Origin: PBB1 sp046154125
GTDB taxonomy: Bacteria; Pseudomonadota; Gammaproteobacteria; Burkholderiales; Burkholderiaceae_C
Assembly (NCBI GenBank): GCA_046154125.1
Contig: JBJXEJ010000056.1
Span: 1-11,988, forward strand
Direction of reading: 5' to 3'
Length of the DNA stretch: 11,988 nucleotides
The first letter of the stretch is position 1, and each line of letters opens with the position of its first letter. The notes under the pieces were generated by a model. The model searched no databases, was not told the DNA's origin, and saw only the letters and a program-made list of their open reading frames with translations. Both the position numbers and the translations under genes were made by a program. This document shows positions 4,780 through 11,988 of the stretch, one piece after another.

Positions 4780-6495
4780 TCAGTCGGCAGGCCTGGACGA
4801 GAACTCGAAGCCGCCGTGCCCGTTGGCTTTCACCCGGTACATCGCGTCGTCGGCGGTGGCCAGCAGTTCGCTCGCCGTCTGGCCGTCCTGCGGATAGCGG
4901 CTGATGCCGATGCTGGCGCCGACCGTCATTTCGACGCCCTCGATGTCGATCGGCGCGCGGATGCCGCCCAGCAGCTTTTCGGCGACGGTGACGAGCTGGG
5001 GTGGCGGTGTCGATGCTCCCAGCAGTGCCACGAATTCGTCGCCGCCGATGCGCGCGACCGTGTCGCCCTCCCGCATGATTGAAAGCAGCCGCTGGGCCAC
5101 GGTCTTGAGGACGAGGTCGCCGGTGTCGTGGCCGAAGCGGTCGTTGATGCTCTTGAAGTCGTCCAGGTCGATGAACAGGACGCTGACCTCGCCACCGTAG
5201 CGGCGCGCGTGGGCCATGGCCTTCTCCAGCCGGGTCACGAACAGGCGGCGGTTCGGCAGTCCGGTCAGCATGTCGTGCTGCGCCAGGTGTTCCAGTGCCT
5301 GCTGGTTGTTCTGCAGCCCTTCGAGCTGCCTGGTGATCTGGTTCTGCATCTGCTCGAAGCTGCGGGCCAGCGCGCCGATCTCGTCCCTGCGTTTGACAGG
5401 GAGCGGTCCGGACGGCAGCCCGGATGCAAATCCCTGGGCCGCCGAATTCAGCGCGTTGATCGGTCGGACGAATGCGCGTGCCAGGACCACGGCAAGCAGC
5501 AGACACCCGAGGCACAGCCCCAGCACGATCTGCAGGATCGCGATGCCGAGCTGATGGGCCTGGACGACCACCTCGGCCAGCGGCTGTCCCAGACCGAGAA
5601 TCAGCCGCGATTCGTGCGAAGGCATCGTGATCGCCTGATCGATGAACGCGGCAACCAGCGGGCCTTTGCCTGCGGCCGGGTCCGTCGTCTCGAAGACGAC
5701 TTGGTCACGCCGGCCCTCGACGATTTCGCGCGTTGGCGGGAACTCCTCCGCGATCAGCACCCTGCGACCCTTGTCGAATCCGAAGGTGCGGCTGGGGTCC
5801 GGGTGAATCAGGATGTCGCCGTCGTCATTGGCCAGAAACAGCTTGAAGTTCGTCGGCAGGTCGGCCGCGAGCAGTGCGAACATGCCGTTCAGATCGACGT
5901 TGACCACGACCACGCCGATCACCACGCCTCGACCGTCGGCAACCGGCGTGGCCAGTTGCAGCGCGGGCTGGTCCAGGCCCGCATAGCTGCCCCGTTCGTG
6001 ATTGACCGCGATCTCGGACAGGTAGAACTCGCCGACCCGCAGCTTCAGGGTCTCGGCGACGTACGGGTAGTGCCCTTTCTCCTGCAGGTCGTCGCCGGTC
6101 ACTTCGACGGGCTTGTCGTCCTGCCGGTCGACCCGCACGCGCTCCATGCCGTGATTGCTGGCGGAGATCAGCCGGATCTGGAAGTACGACGGGTTGGCCG
6201 ACATCACCAGGCTGAAAAGCGTGGCCATCTCGTCCGCCTGCGCCGCATCGTCCTGTTGCAGCGTCGACACGGCGGCGGGGTGGCGGGCCAGCACCTCGAG
6301 GGTGCGCGTGATCTCCTGTCGTGACAGCGTGATGCGTCTTGCCAGCACCTGTGTCGACGTCAGCAGCGTGTGCTGCGCCGAATCCACCAGCATCTGCCGG
6401 CTGGTCTGGTGGGCGTACAGGCCGGTCAGGCCGGACGCCAGCGCACCGACCGATGCCAGCAGCAGCGCGAGCTTGCTGGCGAGGCCCAGCTTCAT
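4780..6495 (-). CDS. Membrane diguanylate cyclase: periplasmic dCache-like sensor, HAMP, GGDEF
   Basis: This encodes 571 residues. The first membrane helix is at about 7-27, a large periplasmic sensor (about 28-315, dCache/PDC-like, with FQIRLISASNHGMERVRVDR) follows, and a second helix lies at about 317-339. HAMP runs to about 390, then a short coiled segment and the GGDEF domain (about 405-565). The domain starts QHDMLTGLPNRRLF and has FIDLDDFKSINDRFGHDTGD. The catalytic GGDEF is intact at 484-488, and the inhibitory I-site R475-x-x-D478 lies the canonical five residues before it, so an active, product-inhibited synthase of c-di-GMP from GTP is expected. No EAL domain. Its ATG overlaps the upstream solute-binding protein gene stop (ATGA, 6492-6495), implying translational coupling. 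The pairing suggests the periplasmic domain reads the state of that binding protein (inference). Confidence 0.93.
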   Translation of the reverse strand: MKLGLASKLALLLASVGALASGLTGLYAHQTSRQMLVDSAQHTLLTSTQVLARRITLSRQEITRTLEVLARHPAAVSTLQQDDAAQADEMATLFSLVMSANPSYFQIRLISASNHGMERVRVDRQDDKPVEVTGDDLQEKGHYPYVAETLKLRVGEFYLSEIAVNHERGSYAGLDQPALQLATPVADGRGVVIGVVVVNVDLNGMFALLAADLPTNFKLFLANDDGDILIHPDPSRTFGFDKGRRVLIAEEFPPTREIVEGRRDQVVFETTDPAAGKGPLVAAFIDQAITMPSHESRLILGLGQPLAEVVVQAHQLGIAILQIVLGLCLGCLLLAVVLARAFVRPINALNSAAQGFASGLPSGPLPVKRRDEIGALARSFEQMQNQITRQLEGLQNNQQALEHLAQHDMLTGLPNRRLFVTRLEKAMAHARRYGGEVSVLFIDLDDFKSINDRFGHDTGDLVLKTVAQRLLSIMREGDTVARIGGDEFVALLGASTPPPQLVTVAEKLLGGIRAPIDIEGVEMTVGASIGISRYPQDGQTASELLATADDAMYRVKANGHGGFEFSSRPAD

Positions 6496-7541
6496 GGTCC
6501 GAGCACCTTGCTGGCGCGGTCGCCGGACACGATGCGGCTCCACAACTGGTTGCGGTGATCCTCGCTCTCGACCGGCTGCAGCCAGCGAAGCTTGTCGCTG
6601 GCTTCGTCCACGGACTCGGCCGACGTGGTGTTGCTCAGGCCTTGCCGGGTCACCAGCGCCTGACTGGGCTCGCTTTCCAGCAGGTAGTTGATCCAGGCGG
6701 AGGCCAGTCGGGTGTCGCGCGCGCTGCGGGTGATCGCCCAGCAGTCCAGCCAGGCGAGCGCGCCCTCGCGGGGCAGCGAGTAACCGACGTCCAGCCCGGC
6801 GGTCTTGCACAGCTGCAATTGCTGCTTGCCGAAGTTGGCGAACATCAGCGCAGCCTCGCGGCGCTTGAACAAGGCCACCGATTCGTCGGGCCGCGTGTAG
6901 AAACCGGTCACGTTGCGACGCAAGGCGATCAGGCGATCCACCGCGCGCGGCCAGTCAGCGTCGTCCAGCTTGAAGGGCGATGGCAGGCCAAGGGCCATGG
7001 CGGCCAACGAAAAGTTGTGCGTGCCGCCGTTGTACGCGATCACCTTGCCCCGATAGCGCTCGTCCCACAGCGCCGCAATCGTGTCGGGCGGCTTCGGCAG
7101 CTGCTTCCGGTCGTAGATCAGCCCCATCTCGGAATAGGTGTACGGGATGGCGTAGACGCTGCCGCCGCTGACGATGCCGGGAATCGAAGCTAGGTCACGA
7201 AACCGGGGGCGCTGGCGTGCCAAGTGGGGCAGGGCGCCGGTCTCGATGCCGACCACCAGCCCCTTGCGGATGTAGCGCTGCAACTCGGCGGTGTTGACCG
7301 CGAACACATCGAAGTCCTGGGCGCCGTTCGAGGTCAGCTTGTTCCACAGGTCCAGGTCCGAATCGATGATGGTGACTTCGACCTTGCTGCCGTGCCGCTG
7401 CTCGAACGTGCGGACGATGTCGGGATCGGCGTACCCGGGCCACGTCAGCACCCGCAAGGTGTCCGCCGCACGGGCCCATCCCGGGGCCATCGCCGCCAGG
7501 GCACCGCAGAACTGCCGGCGATTGGGGTGCATGGGCATCAT
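6492..7541 (-). CDS. Tat-exported PotD/PotF-like solute-binding protein, probable sensor partner of the GGDEF protein
   Basis: About 349 residues. The N-terminus has a twin-arginine signal (PNRRQFCG, hydrophobic region, cleavage near ARA-AD at residues 23-27), so the protein folds before export. The mature part matches polyamine-type binding proteins: DTLRVLTWPGYADPDIVRTF, DFDVFAVNTAELQRYIRKG, YAIPYTYSEMGLIYDR and an LWDERYRGKV segment. Such proteins bind putrescine or spermidine in the cleft between two lobes. There is no permease or ATPase gene beside it, and the gene overlaps a GGDEF cyclase, so a signalling rather than transport role is likely, as in the NspS-MbaA pair of Vibrio cholerae. 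Ligand residues cannot be assigned by eye. Three Met codons (7541, 7538, 7532) could start it, and none has a good ribosome binding site. An upstream ATG at 7619 would bury the Tat signal. Confidence 0.85.
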   Translation of the reverse strand: MMPMHPNRRQFCGALAAMAPGWARAADTLRVLTWPGYADPDIVRTFEQRHGSKVEVTIIDSDLDLWNKLTSNGAQDFDVFAVNTAELQRYIRKGLVVGIETGALPHLARQRPRFRDLASIPGIVSGGSVYAIPYTYSEMGLIYDRKQLPKPPDTIAALWDERYRGKVIAYNGGTHNFSLAAMALGLPSPFKLDDADWPRAVDRLIALRRNVTGFYTRPDESVALFKRREAALMFANFGKQQLQLCKTAGLDVGYSLPREGALAWLDCWAITRSARDTRLASAWINYLLESEPSQALVTRQGLSNTTSAESVDEASDKLRWLQPVESEDHRNQLWSRIVSGDRASKVLGP

Positions 7542-7693
7542 TCGGAGAAGACTGTAGGGCGTCGGGTCAAGGTAGGTGTGGCGCCAGCATCCCGCAGGAC
7601 CGCGCATCGTGCGGCGCACCCGGGTTATCGGCCGCTCACCCGCATTCTTGCGCTGGGCAACGTCGAACTGACTTCAACACCGAACGCTGACGC

Positions 7694-7715
7694 GGACTTG
7701 ACTCGTGTCAAGTCC
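7694..7715. promoter_or_regulatory. 9-bp-arm inverted repeat, probable operator
   Basis: GGACTTGAC and GTCAAGTCC are perfect complements around TCGT. It lies between divergent operons, not after a gene, so a regulator site is more likely than a terminator. The left arm is part of a CTTGACTCG sequence that recurs at 7748-7756. Confidence 0.5.
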
Positions 7716-7773
7716 CGAGGTGATGCGGCTCGTCAGAATGAAGTCACCTTGACTCGATTTCCCTGATCGAGGG

Positions 7774-7802
7774 TTGAAACGTCCCTGACGTCGCTGTATT
7801 TG
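7774..7802 (+). promoter_or_regulatory. Candidate promoter of the HD-GYP operon
   Basis: TTGAAA at 7774-7779 matches the -35 consensus at five of six bases; TATTTG at 7797-7802 is a poor -10 at the ideal 17-base spacing. If used, transcription starts near 7809, too close to the ATG at 7812 and in favour of the GTG start at 7857. Confidence 0.3.
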
Positions 7803-7846
7803 CGGCGGAAAATGTCGATAAGCGATGAGACCGTTCGTGCCACTAC

Positions 7847-7851
7847 AGGAG
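7847..7851 (+). promoter_or_regulatory. Ribosome binding site deciding the HD-GYP start
   Basis: AGGAG 5 nt before GTG 7857, clearly better than the sequence before ATG 7812. Confidence 0.55.
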
Positions 7852-7856
7852 CTTCC

Positions 7857-9005
7857 GTGCTGCAACGAACCATACTGATCGTCGACGACAACCCGGAAAA
7901 CCTGACGGTGCTGGGGGAACTGCTCTGCGATCGCTACAAGGTGCGTGCGGCCAATTCAGGCGCCAGGGCCCTGCAGCTGGCAGCGCAGGTGCCGCTTCCA
8001 GACCTGGTCCTGCTCGACATCATGATGCCCGTGATGAACGGCTACCAGGTGCTCGAGCGGCTGCAGGAAACCCCGAGTCTTCGAGACATCCCCGTCATCT
8101 TCACCACGGCGATGAACGCCGAGGAAGACGAGCAGCGGGGCATCGTGCTCGGCGCGGTCGACTACATCACCAAGCCGTTGAAGCCGGCCATCGTTCTGGC
8201 TCGCGTGCACGCCCACCTGGAACTCAAGGTGGCGCGGGATCGGCTTCAGCACGTCAACGACTCGCTGGAGATCGAGATCGCCCGGCGCATGCGCGAGAAC
8301 CTGATGATCCAGGAGGTCACGATCCGTGCGCTGGCCCGGCTGGCAGAAACCCGCGACAACGAAACCGGCAACCACATCCTTCGCACGCAGAACTACGTGC
8401 ATGCGCTGGCGCTGCGGGCATGCCGGCATCCGCGTTTCGCCGCCGAACTCGACGAGCAGAGCATCTCGCTGATCTCGAAGTCGGCTCCGCTGCACGACAT
8501 CGGCAAGGTCGGCATTCCCGACAGCGTGCTGCTCAAGCCCGGCAAGCTGACGTCCGAGGAATGGGACATCATGAAGACGCACGCCGCGGTCGGCGCCGAT
8601 GCGATCCGTCGCGCCGAAGCCGATACCAGCGAGCCCGTGAAGTTTCTCGACTACGCGAAGCAGGTCGCCCGCCACCACCACGAGCGATGGGACGGCGCCG
8701 GCTATCCGGACGGGCTGGCCGGCGACGCCATTCCGCTGGCCGCACGCCTGATGGCGCTGGCCGATGTCTTCGACGCACTGATCTCGGCGCGGGTCTACAA
8801 GAAGGCATTCAGCTTCGGCCAGGCCCGCGAGATCATGGCCTCGCAGGGCGGCAAGCATTTCGATCCCGACCTGCTGGCGGCCTTTCTCGAGGGATTCGAC
8901 GAGTTCTGCGAGATCGCGCGGCGGCATCCCGACTGCCACGAGCCGGTCGAGCCCGAGCCGGCCCCGCAGCCGGCCGCGATGCCCGCCGCGCCTGGCATGG
9001 CCTGA
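7857..9005 (+). CDS. Response regulator with HD-GYP c-di-GMP phosphodiesterase domain (RpfG-like)
   Basis: 382 residues from a GTG start. The receiver domain (about 4-120) has the acidic pair D10-D11, phosphoacceptor D54 in LLDIMMPVMNG, and K106 before P. A helical linker leads to the HD-GYP domain (about 155-350): ETRDNETGNHILR, metal-binding H213-D214 in HDIGKVGIPD, HHHERWDGAGYPDG with the GYP at 282-284, and ALADVFDAL. All hallmark residues appear present, so hydrolysis of c-di-GMP to GMP or pGpG under phosphorylation control is expected. A Pro/Glu-rich tail (HEPVEPEPAPQPAAMPAAPG) ends the protein. GTG 7857 is preferred because AGGAG precedes it and translation then begins right at the receiver; ATG 7812 would add 15 residues. 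The multi-PAS sensor gene follows 12 bp later and may control it, and the GGDEF operon is divergent. Confidence 0.93.
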   Translation: MLQRTILIVDDNPENLTVLGELLCDRYKVRAANSGARALQLAAQVPLPDLVLLDIMMPVMNGYQVLERLQETPSLRDIPVIFTTAMNAEEDEQRGIVLGAVDYITKPLKPAIVLARVHAHLELKVARDRLQHVNDSLEIEIARRMRENLMIQEVTIRALARLAETRDNETGNHILRTQNYVHALALRACRHPRFAAELDEQSISLISKSAPLHDIGKVGIPDSVLLKPGKLTSEEWDIMKTHAAVGADAIRRAEADTSEPVKFLDYAKQVARHHHERWDGAGYPDGLAGDAIPLAARLMALADVFDALISARVYKKAFSFGQAREIMASQGGKHFDPDLLAAFLEGFDEFCEIARRHPDCHEPVEPEPAPQPAAMPAAPGMA

Positions 9006-9017
9006 CCTGCAACCCCG

Positions 9018-11988
9018 ATGGCGCCCGCCCCGGACCGCGGACTTCCGGTGGATACCCGGCGCCAGGCCGCACTGCGTATTGCGCTGATCTATGCGCTCGT
9101 CGGGTCCCTGTGGATCCTGGGGTCGGACTGGTTGCTGAGCCGGCTGGTGACCGATCCGGCCTGGGCGATGGAGGTCGGTGCCGTCAAGGGATGGGTGTTC
9201 ATCGCGGTCACTGCGGTCCTGCTCTATCTGCTGGTGCGGCGGATTCCGTCCGGCGTGCGCGGGTCGGTGGCTTCGGCGGTGTCGAATCCTCGGCATCGTT
9301 TGTTATGGGCGCTGGTCTACGCCTCGATCGTCGGGCTGACGGCGGTGGCCGTGCGCTACGACTTCAACGAGCAGTACGCGTTGCAGTTCACCAACCTCGG
9401 CACCGTGGCCGAACTGCAGGCCCGCCTGGTGTCGCAGGGGATGCAGGATCGCGTTGAGCACGCCCGCTTCATGAGCAGCAGCTCGCATCTGGCCCATCTG
9501 TATGCGCGCTGGCGCGACGACGGCGACCTTGCCGCCCACGACGAACTGCGGGATCGCATCACCGCGCTGGGCGACGCATTCGATGCCAACAAGCCCTTCC
9601 TGCTCGACGAACGCGCAGACATGGTCCTGGGTCAACTGCGGGGCGAGCGCCCCGCCGCGGCGTTGCGTGCCGCCGGTGTGCACGCCATGGCCTCGGGCCG
9701 GATCGAGCGAACCGACCCGCACGCGATCGCCGGTGCTCCAGGCCAGTTCCGGATGGAGTTGATCGCTCCGCTGGTCGCTGGTGGCACCAACGCCCGGGCC
9801 GCGGTGGTTCTGCGCTTCGATCCGACCGAGTTTCTGGTCGCCGCACCGCACTCGTCGCCGGCACTGCAGTCGACTTCGGTGCATCTGGCATTTCGTCGTG
9901 GCGCGGACGCCCTGGTCGGGGCGTTCGGCGAGCCCGAGCAGCCCGTGGCCACGTCCACGCTCCCGGCGGCGCTGGCGATTCGGGGCGAAAAGCCGTTCGG
10001 ACAGGCGATCGATGGGGTCGACTTCCAGGGCAATGCCGTCATCGCCGTGGTCGTTCCGGTGGCCGGGACCGATTGGTTCCTGACCGCACAGGTCGAACGT
10101 GCGCACTTCGTCGCCGAAGCCCTGAAGGACGAGATCTGGATCGCCGCCACCGGTGCGCTTGCCTTGCTGGGCGCGGCCGTGGCGGGTTTCCTGTCACGTG
10201 AGCGCAGAGCCCTCTCGTTGGCTCGTGTCGAACAGGCCGCTCAGGAGGATCGCCTGCGCGCGCTGGGGCTGATGCAGGCCATCGCCGACAGTTCCAGCGA
10301 TGCCATTTTCGCGAAGGACCGCGACGGTCGTTACCTGATGTGCAACCCGGAGGCGGCCCGGCTGATGGGCCGGCCCGCCGGGGAGATCATCGGCCTCGAC
10401 GATCGGGACGTGTTCGGCGCCGAAGCCGCCGTCGACGTGCGTGCGAACGACCAGCAGGTCATGGCCGAGGGGCGGATCGTGACCTTCGAGGAGATTGTTT
10501 CCACCAGCGAAGGATCCCTCACTTTCCTGGCCACCAAGGGTCCTTTGCGCGACGCCACCGGGGCCGTCGCCGGCATGTTCGGCATCTCCCGCAACATCAA
10601 CGATCGCAAGCGAGCCGAGGAGTTGCTGCAGCACAGCGAAGCCACCAACCGCGCGATCCTGTCGTCGATGACCGACGGGATGTTCATCGCGCAGGATCGG
10701 CGCTTCGTGTTCGCCAACCCGGCATTGCCCGCGATGCTGGGGTACGCGACGGAGGAGTTCGTCGGCCTGCCCTTCGAGCGCGTGATCGCCCCCGATCACC
10801 TCGAGGTCTGGGTGGAACGTTTCGACCAGCGTGTCGGCGATGGCGATGAGCCGCCGAGGCAGTACGAAGTGCCGTTCCTCAAGCGAGGTGGCGGCGCCGT
10901 GGTCTGGGTCGAACTGCGCGCCAACCGGTTCGTCCACGAGGGCCGCCCGGCGGTTCTGGGCCTGACCCGCGACATGACCGAACGCCGGCAGGCCGAGGTG
11001 GCGCTGAGGGACGTCTCCGAACTGGTGCAGGCGGTCGAGGATTCGCTGCCGGAGCAGATGGCCGTTCTCGATGCCCAGGGGGTCATCGTCGCCGTCAACG
11101 TCGCGTGGCGGGAGTTCGCCTCGGCCAACGCCGGCGAGTCCGGCCTGTCGGCGGCGAGTCTGGGGGTGGGAATCAACTACCTCGACGTCTGCCGATCGGC
11201 ACAGGGTGCCGGCAGCGAGGGCGCGCTGGACGCCGCAGAGGGCATTGCCTCGGTACTGGGCGGGCGGCTCGACCGGTTCATGGAGGAGTACCCCTGCCAT
11301 ACCGCCGGCGAGAAGCGCTGGTTCACGATGGCCGCCTCGCCGCTCGCCACCAGCCGGGGCGGTGCGGTCATCGTGCATTCCGACATCACCCAGCGCCGCA
11401 ATGCAGAGGCTGCGCTGCGCGCCAGCGAGGCGCTGTACCGGTCGATGGTCACGGCGCTCGACGAGGGCATCCTGGTCATCGGCGTCGATGGTTTCGTGAA
11501 GGCGTGCAGCCAGCGGGCCGCGCGGTTCATCGGGAAGGATCCGACCGGTCTGCGAGTTGCCGAGGCCCTGATGACTTGGCACCCTATGCGCGTCGACGGG
11601 TCGACGATTCCCCCCGATGAGCGGCCGATACAACGCACCCTGGCGACCGGTGTGCCTGTCAATAACATGTTGATGGGCGTGGACCATCCGGAGCGCGGAC
11701 TGCGCTGGCTGTCGGTGAACGTCGAGCCGGTGCGGGACGAGCAGACGCAGGCGATTTCGGCCGTGGTCGCATCGTTCAGCGATGTCACCGAGCGTCATGC
11801 GACGGAACAGTTGCTGCGCAAGCTGTCGATGGCGGTCGACCAGAGCCCGCTCGCGATCGTCATCAGCGACACGCAGGACCGGATCGAGTATGTCAACGCG
11901 GCCTTCAGCGTCATCACGGGTTTCAGCGCGGAGGAGGCGGTGGGTCGGTACCGGCGACAACTTCAGCCCGACCGGCTCGACCTGGAGA
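9018..11988 (+). CDS. Membrane multi-PAS sensor protein, 3' end outside the window
   Basis: 990 residues are visible with no stop. The N-terminus has helices at about 19-39 and 55-73 in a pattern (ALVGSLWILGSDWLL, then KGWVFIAVTAVLLYLLV) that I know from the start of many PAS/GGDEF sensors. A third helix is at about 94-112. A periplasmic region of about 260 residues follows, then a fourth helix at about 373-393. Cytoplasmic PAS domains follow at about 418-535, 545-660, 668-795, 805-930 and 937 onward; the first four end in typical PAS-to-coil linkers (NINDRKRAEE, DMTERRQAE, DITQRRNAE, DVTERHATE). The output domain is beyond the edge: a GGDEF/EAL or histidine kinase is expected, and a kinase would be the natural partner of the HD-GYP regulator 12 bp upstream. 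ATG 9018 is chosen as the first Met before the membrane segment; the ribosome binding site is weak. Confidence 0.88.
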   Translation, partial: MAPAPDRGLPVDTRRQAALRIALIYALVGSLWILGSDWLLSRLVTDPAWAMEVGAVKGWVFIAVTAVLLYLLVRRIPSGVRGSVASAVSNPRHRLLWALVYASIVGLTAVAVRYDFNEQYALQFTNLGTVAELQARLVSQGMQDRVEHARFMSSSSHLAHLYARWRDDGDLAAHDELRDRITALGDAFDANKPFLLDERADMVLGQLRGERPAAALRAAGVHAMASGRIERTDPHAIAGAPGQFRMELIAPLVAGGTNARAAVVLRFDPTEFLVAAPHSSPALQSTSVHLAFRRGADALVGAFGEPEQPVATSTLPAALAIRGEKPFGQAIDGVDFQGNAVIAVVVPVAGTDWFLTAQVERAHFVAEALKDEIWIAATGALALLGAAVAGFLSRERRALSLARVEQAAQEDRLRALGLMQAIADSSSDAIFAKDRDGRYLMCNPEAARLMGRPAGEIIGLDDRDVFGAEAAVDVRANDQQVMAEGRIVTFEEIVSTSEGSLTFLATKGPLRDATGAVAGMFGISRNINDRKRAEELLQHSEATNRAILSSMTDGMFIAQDRRFVFANPALPAMLGYATEEFVGLPFERVIAPDHLEVWVERFDQRVGDGDEPPRQYEVPFLKRGGGAVVWVELRANRFVHEGRPAVLGLTRDMTERRQAEVALRDVSELVQAVEDSLPEQMAVLDAQGVIVAVNVAWREFASANAGESGLSAASLGVGINYLDVCRSAQGAGSEGALDAAEGIASVLGGRLDRFMEEYPCHTAGEKRWFTMAASPLATSRGGAVIVHSDITQRRNAEAALRASEALYRSMVTALDEGILVIGVDGFVKACSQRAARFIGKDPTGLRVAEALMTWHPMRVDGSTIPPDERPIQRTLATGVPVNNMLMGVDHPERGLRWLSVNVEPVRDEQTQAISAVVASFSDVTERHATEQLLRKLSMAVDQSPLAIVISDTQDRIEYVNAAFSVITGFSAEEAVGRYRRQLQPDRLDLE

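Larger units (their letters stand above)
7542..7856. promoter_or_regulatory. Divergent control region between the binding-protein/GGDEF operon and the HD-GYP operon
   Basis: These 315 bp have no supported gene. They contain the inverted repeat at 7694-7715, two copies of CTTGACTCG (7697-7705, 7748-7756), a separated dyad AGGTGA (7718-7723) with TCACCT (7744-7749), and a promoter-like pair TTGAAA (7774-7779) with TATTTG (7797-7802) 17 bases apart facing the HD-GYP gene. Confidence 0.5.

Noticed and set aside
5128..6324. 398-codon open frame on the plus strand
   Set aside because: Antisense to the GGDEF gene, a product of high GC at codon third positions.
7956..9296. 446-codon open frame on the minus strand
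   Set aside because: Antisense to the HD-GYP gene, which carries all family residues; the opposite frame is low-complexity shadow.
10194..11960. 588-codon open frame on the minus strand
   Set aside because: It is antisense to the multi-PAS gene; composition is His/Arg/Asp-rich without domains, while the plus frame has clear PAS motifs.
1..11988. CRISPR arrays, insertion sequences, tRNA or rRNA genes
   Set aside because: No regularly spaced repeats, transposase-like frames, or RNA gene signatures were seen.

Overview
The window is GC-rich, densely coded bacterial DNA that looks like a chromosome segment of a Burkholderiales betaproteobacterium. This is inferred from four things: a PEP-CTERM (exosortase-sorted) surface protein with a sigma-54-type promoter, a bciA-type divinyl chlorophyllide 8-vinyl reductase that implies (bacterio)chlorophyll synthesis, a small DUF4148-like secreted protein, and abundant c-di-GMP signalling. 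The Rubrivivax/Roseateles/Leptothrix group fits best, but no species can be named from sequence alone.

Left part (1-2292). The C-terminal end of a type II NADH dehydrogenase-like flavoprotein is read on the plus strand and stops inside a 25-bp palindrome. A minus-strand group follows: a small DUF4148-like exported protein (2026-2292), an ECF sigma factor (1170-1727) overlapping by ATGA a 65-residue zinc-binding anti-sigma factor (976-1173), and a 143-residue exported protein with three WV-ended repeats (336-767). Inverted repeats lie just upstream of three of these genes, and a perfect 21-bp palindrome lies between the anti-sigma gene and the repeat-protein gene. This looks like a compact stress-response locus with exported outputs.

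Middle part (2293-4733). A 510-bp non-coding stretch carries dyads and a well-matched -24/-12 sigma-54 promoter in front of a PEP-CTERM surface protein gene (2803-3558). It is followed by bciA (3696-4733), which stands apart from any other pigment gene visible here.

Right part (4780-11988). This is a c-di-GMP signalling island. On the minus strand a Tat-exported polyamine-type solute-binding protein (6492-7541) overlaps by ATGA a membrane-bound GGDEF diguanylate cyclase with a periplasmic sensor (4780-6495). No transporter permease or ATPase is nearby. The arrangement recalls the NspS-MbaA polyamine-sensing pair of Vibrio cholerae. Divergently, across a 315-bp regulatory region with a 9-bp-arm inverted repeat and a repeated CTTGACTCG, run a REC-HD-GYP c-di-GMP phosphodiesterase (7857-9005) and a large membrane multi-PAS sensor (9018 to beyond the window). 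The makers and breakers of c-di-GMP therefore share one control region. Ligand, output and regulation are inferences from layout and motifs.
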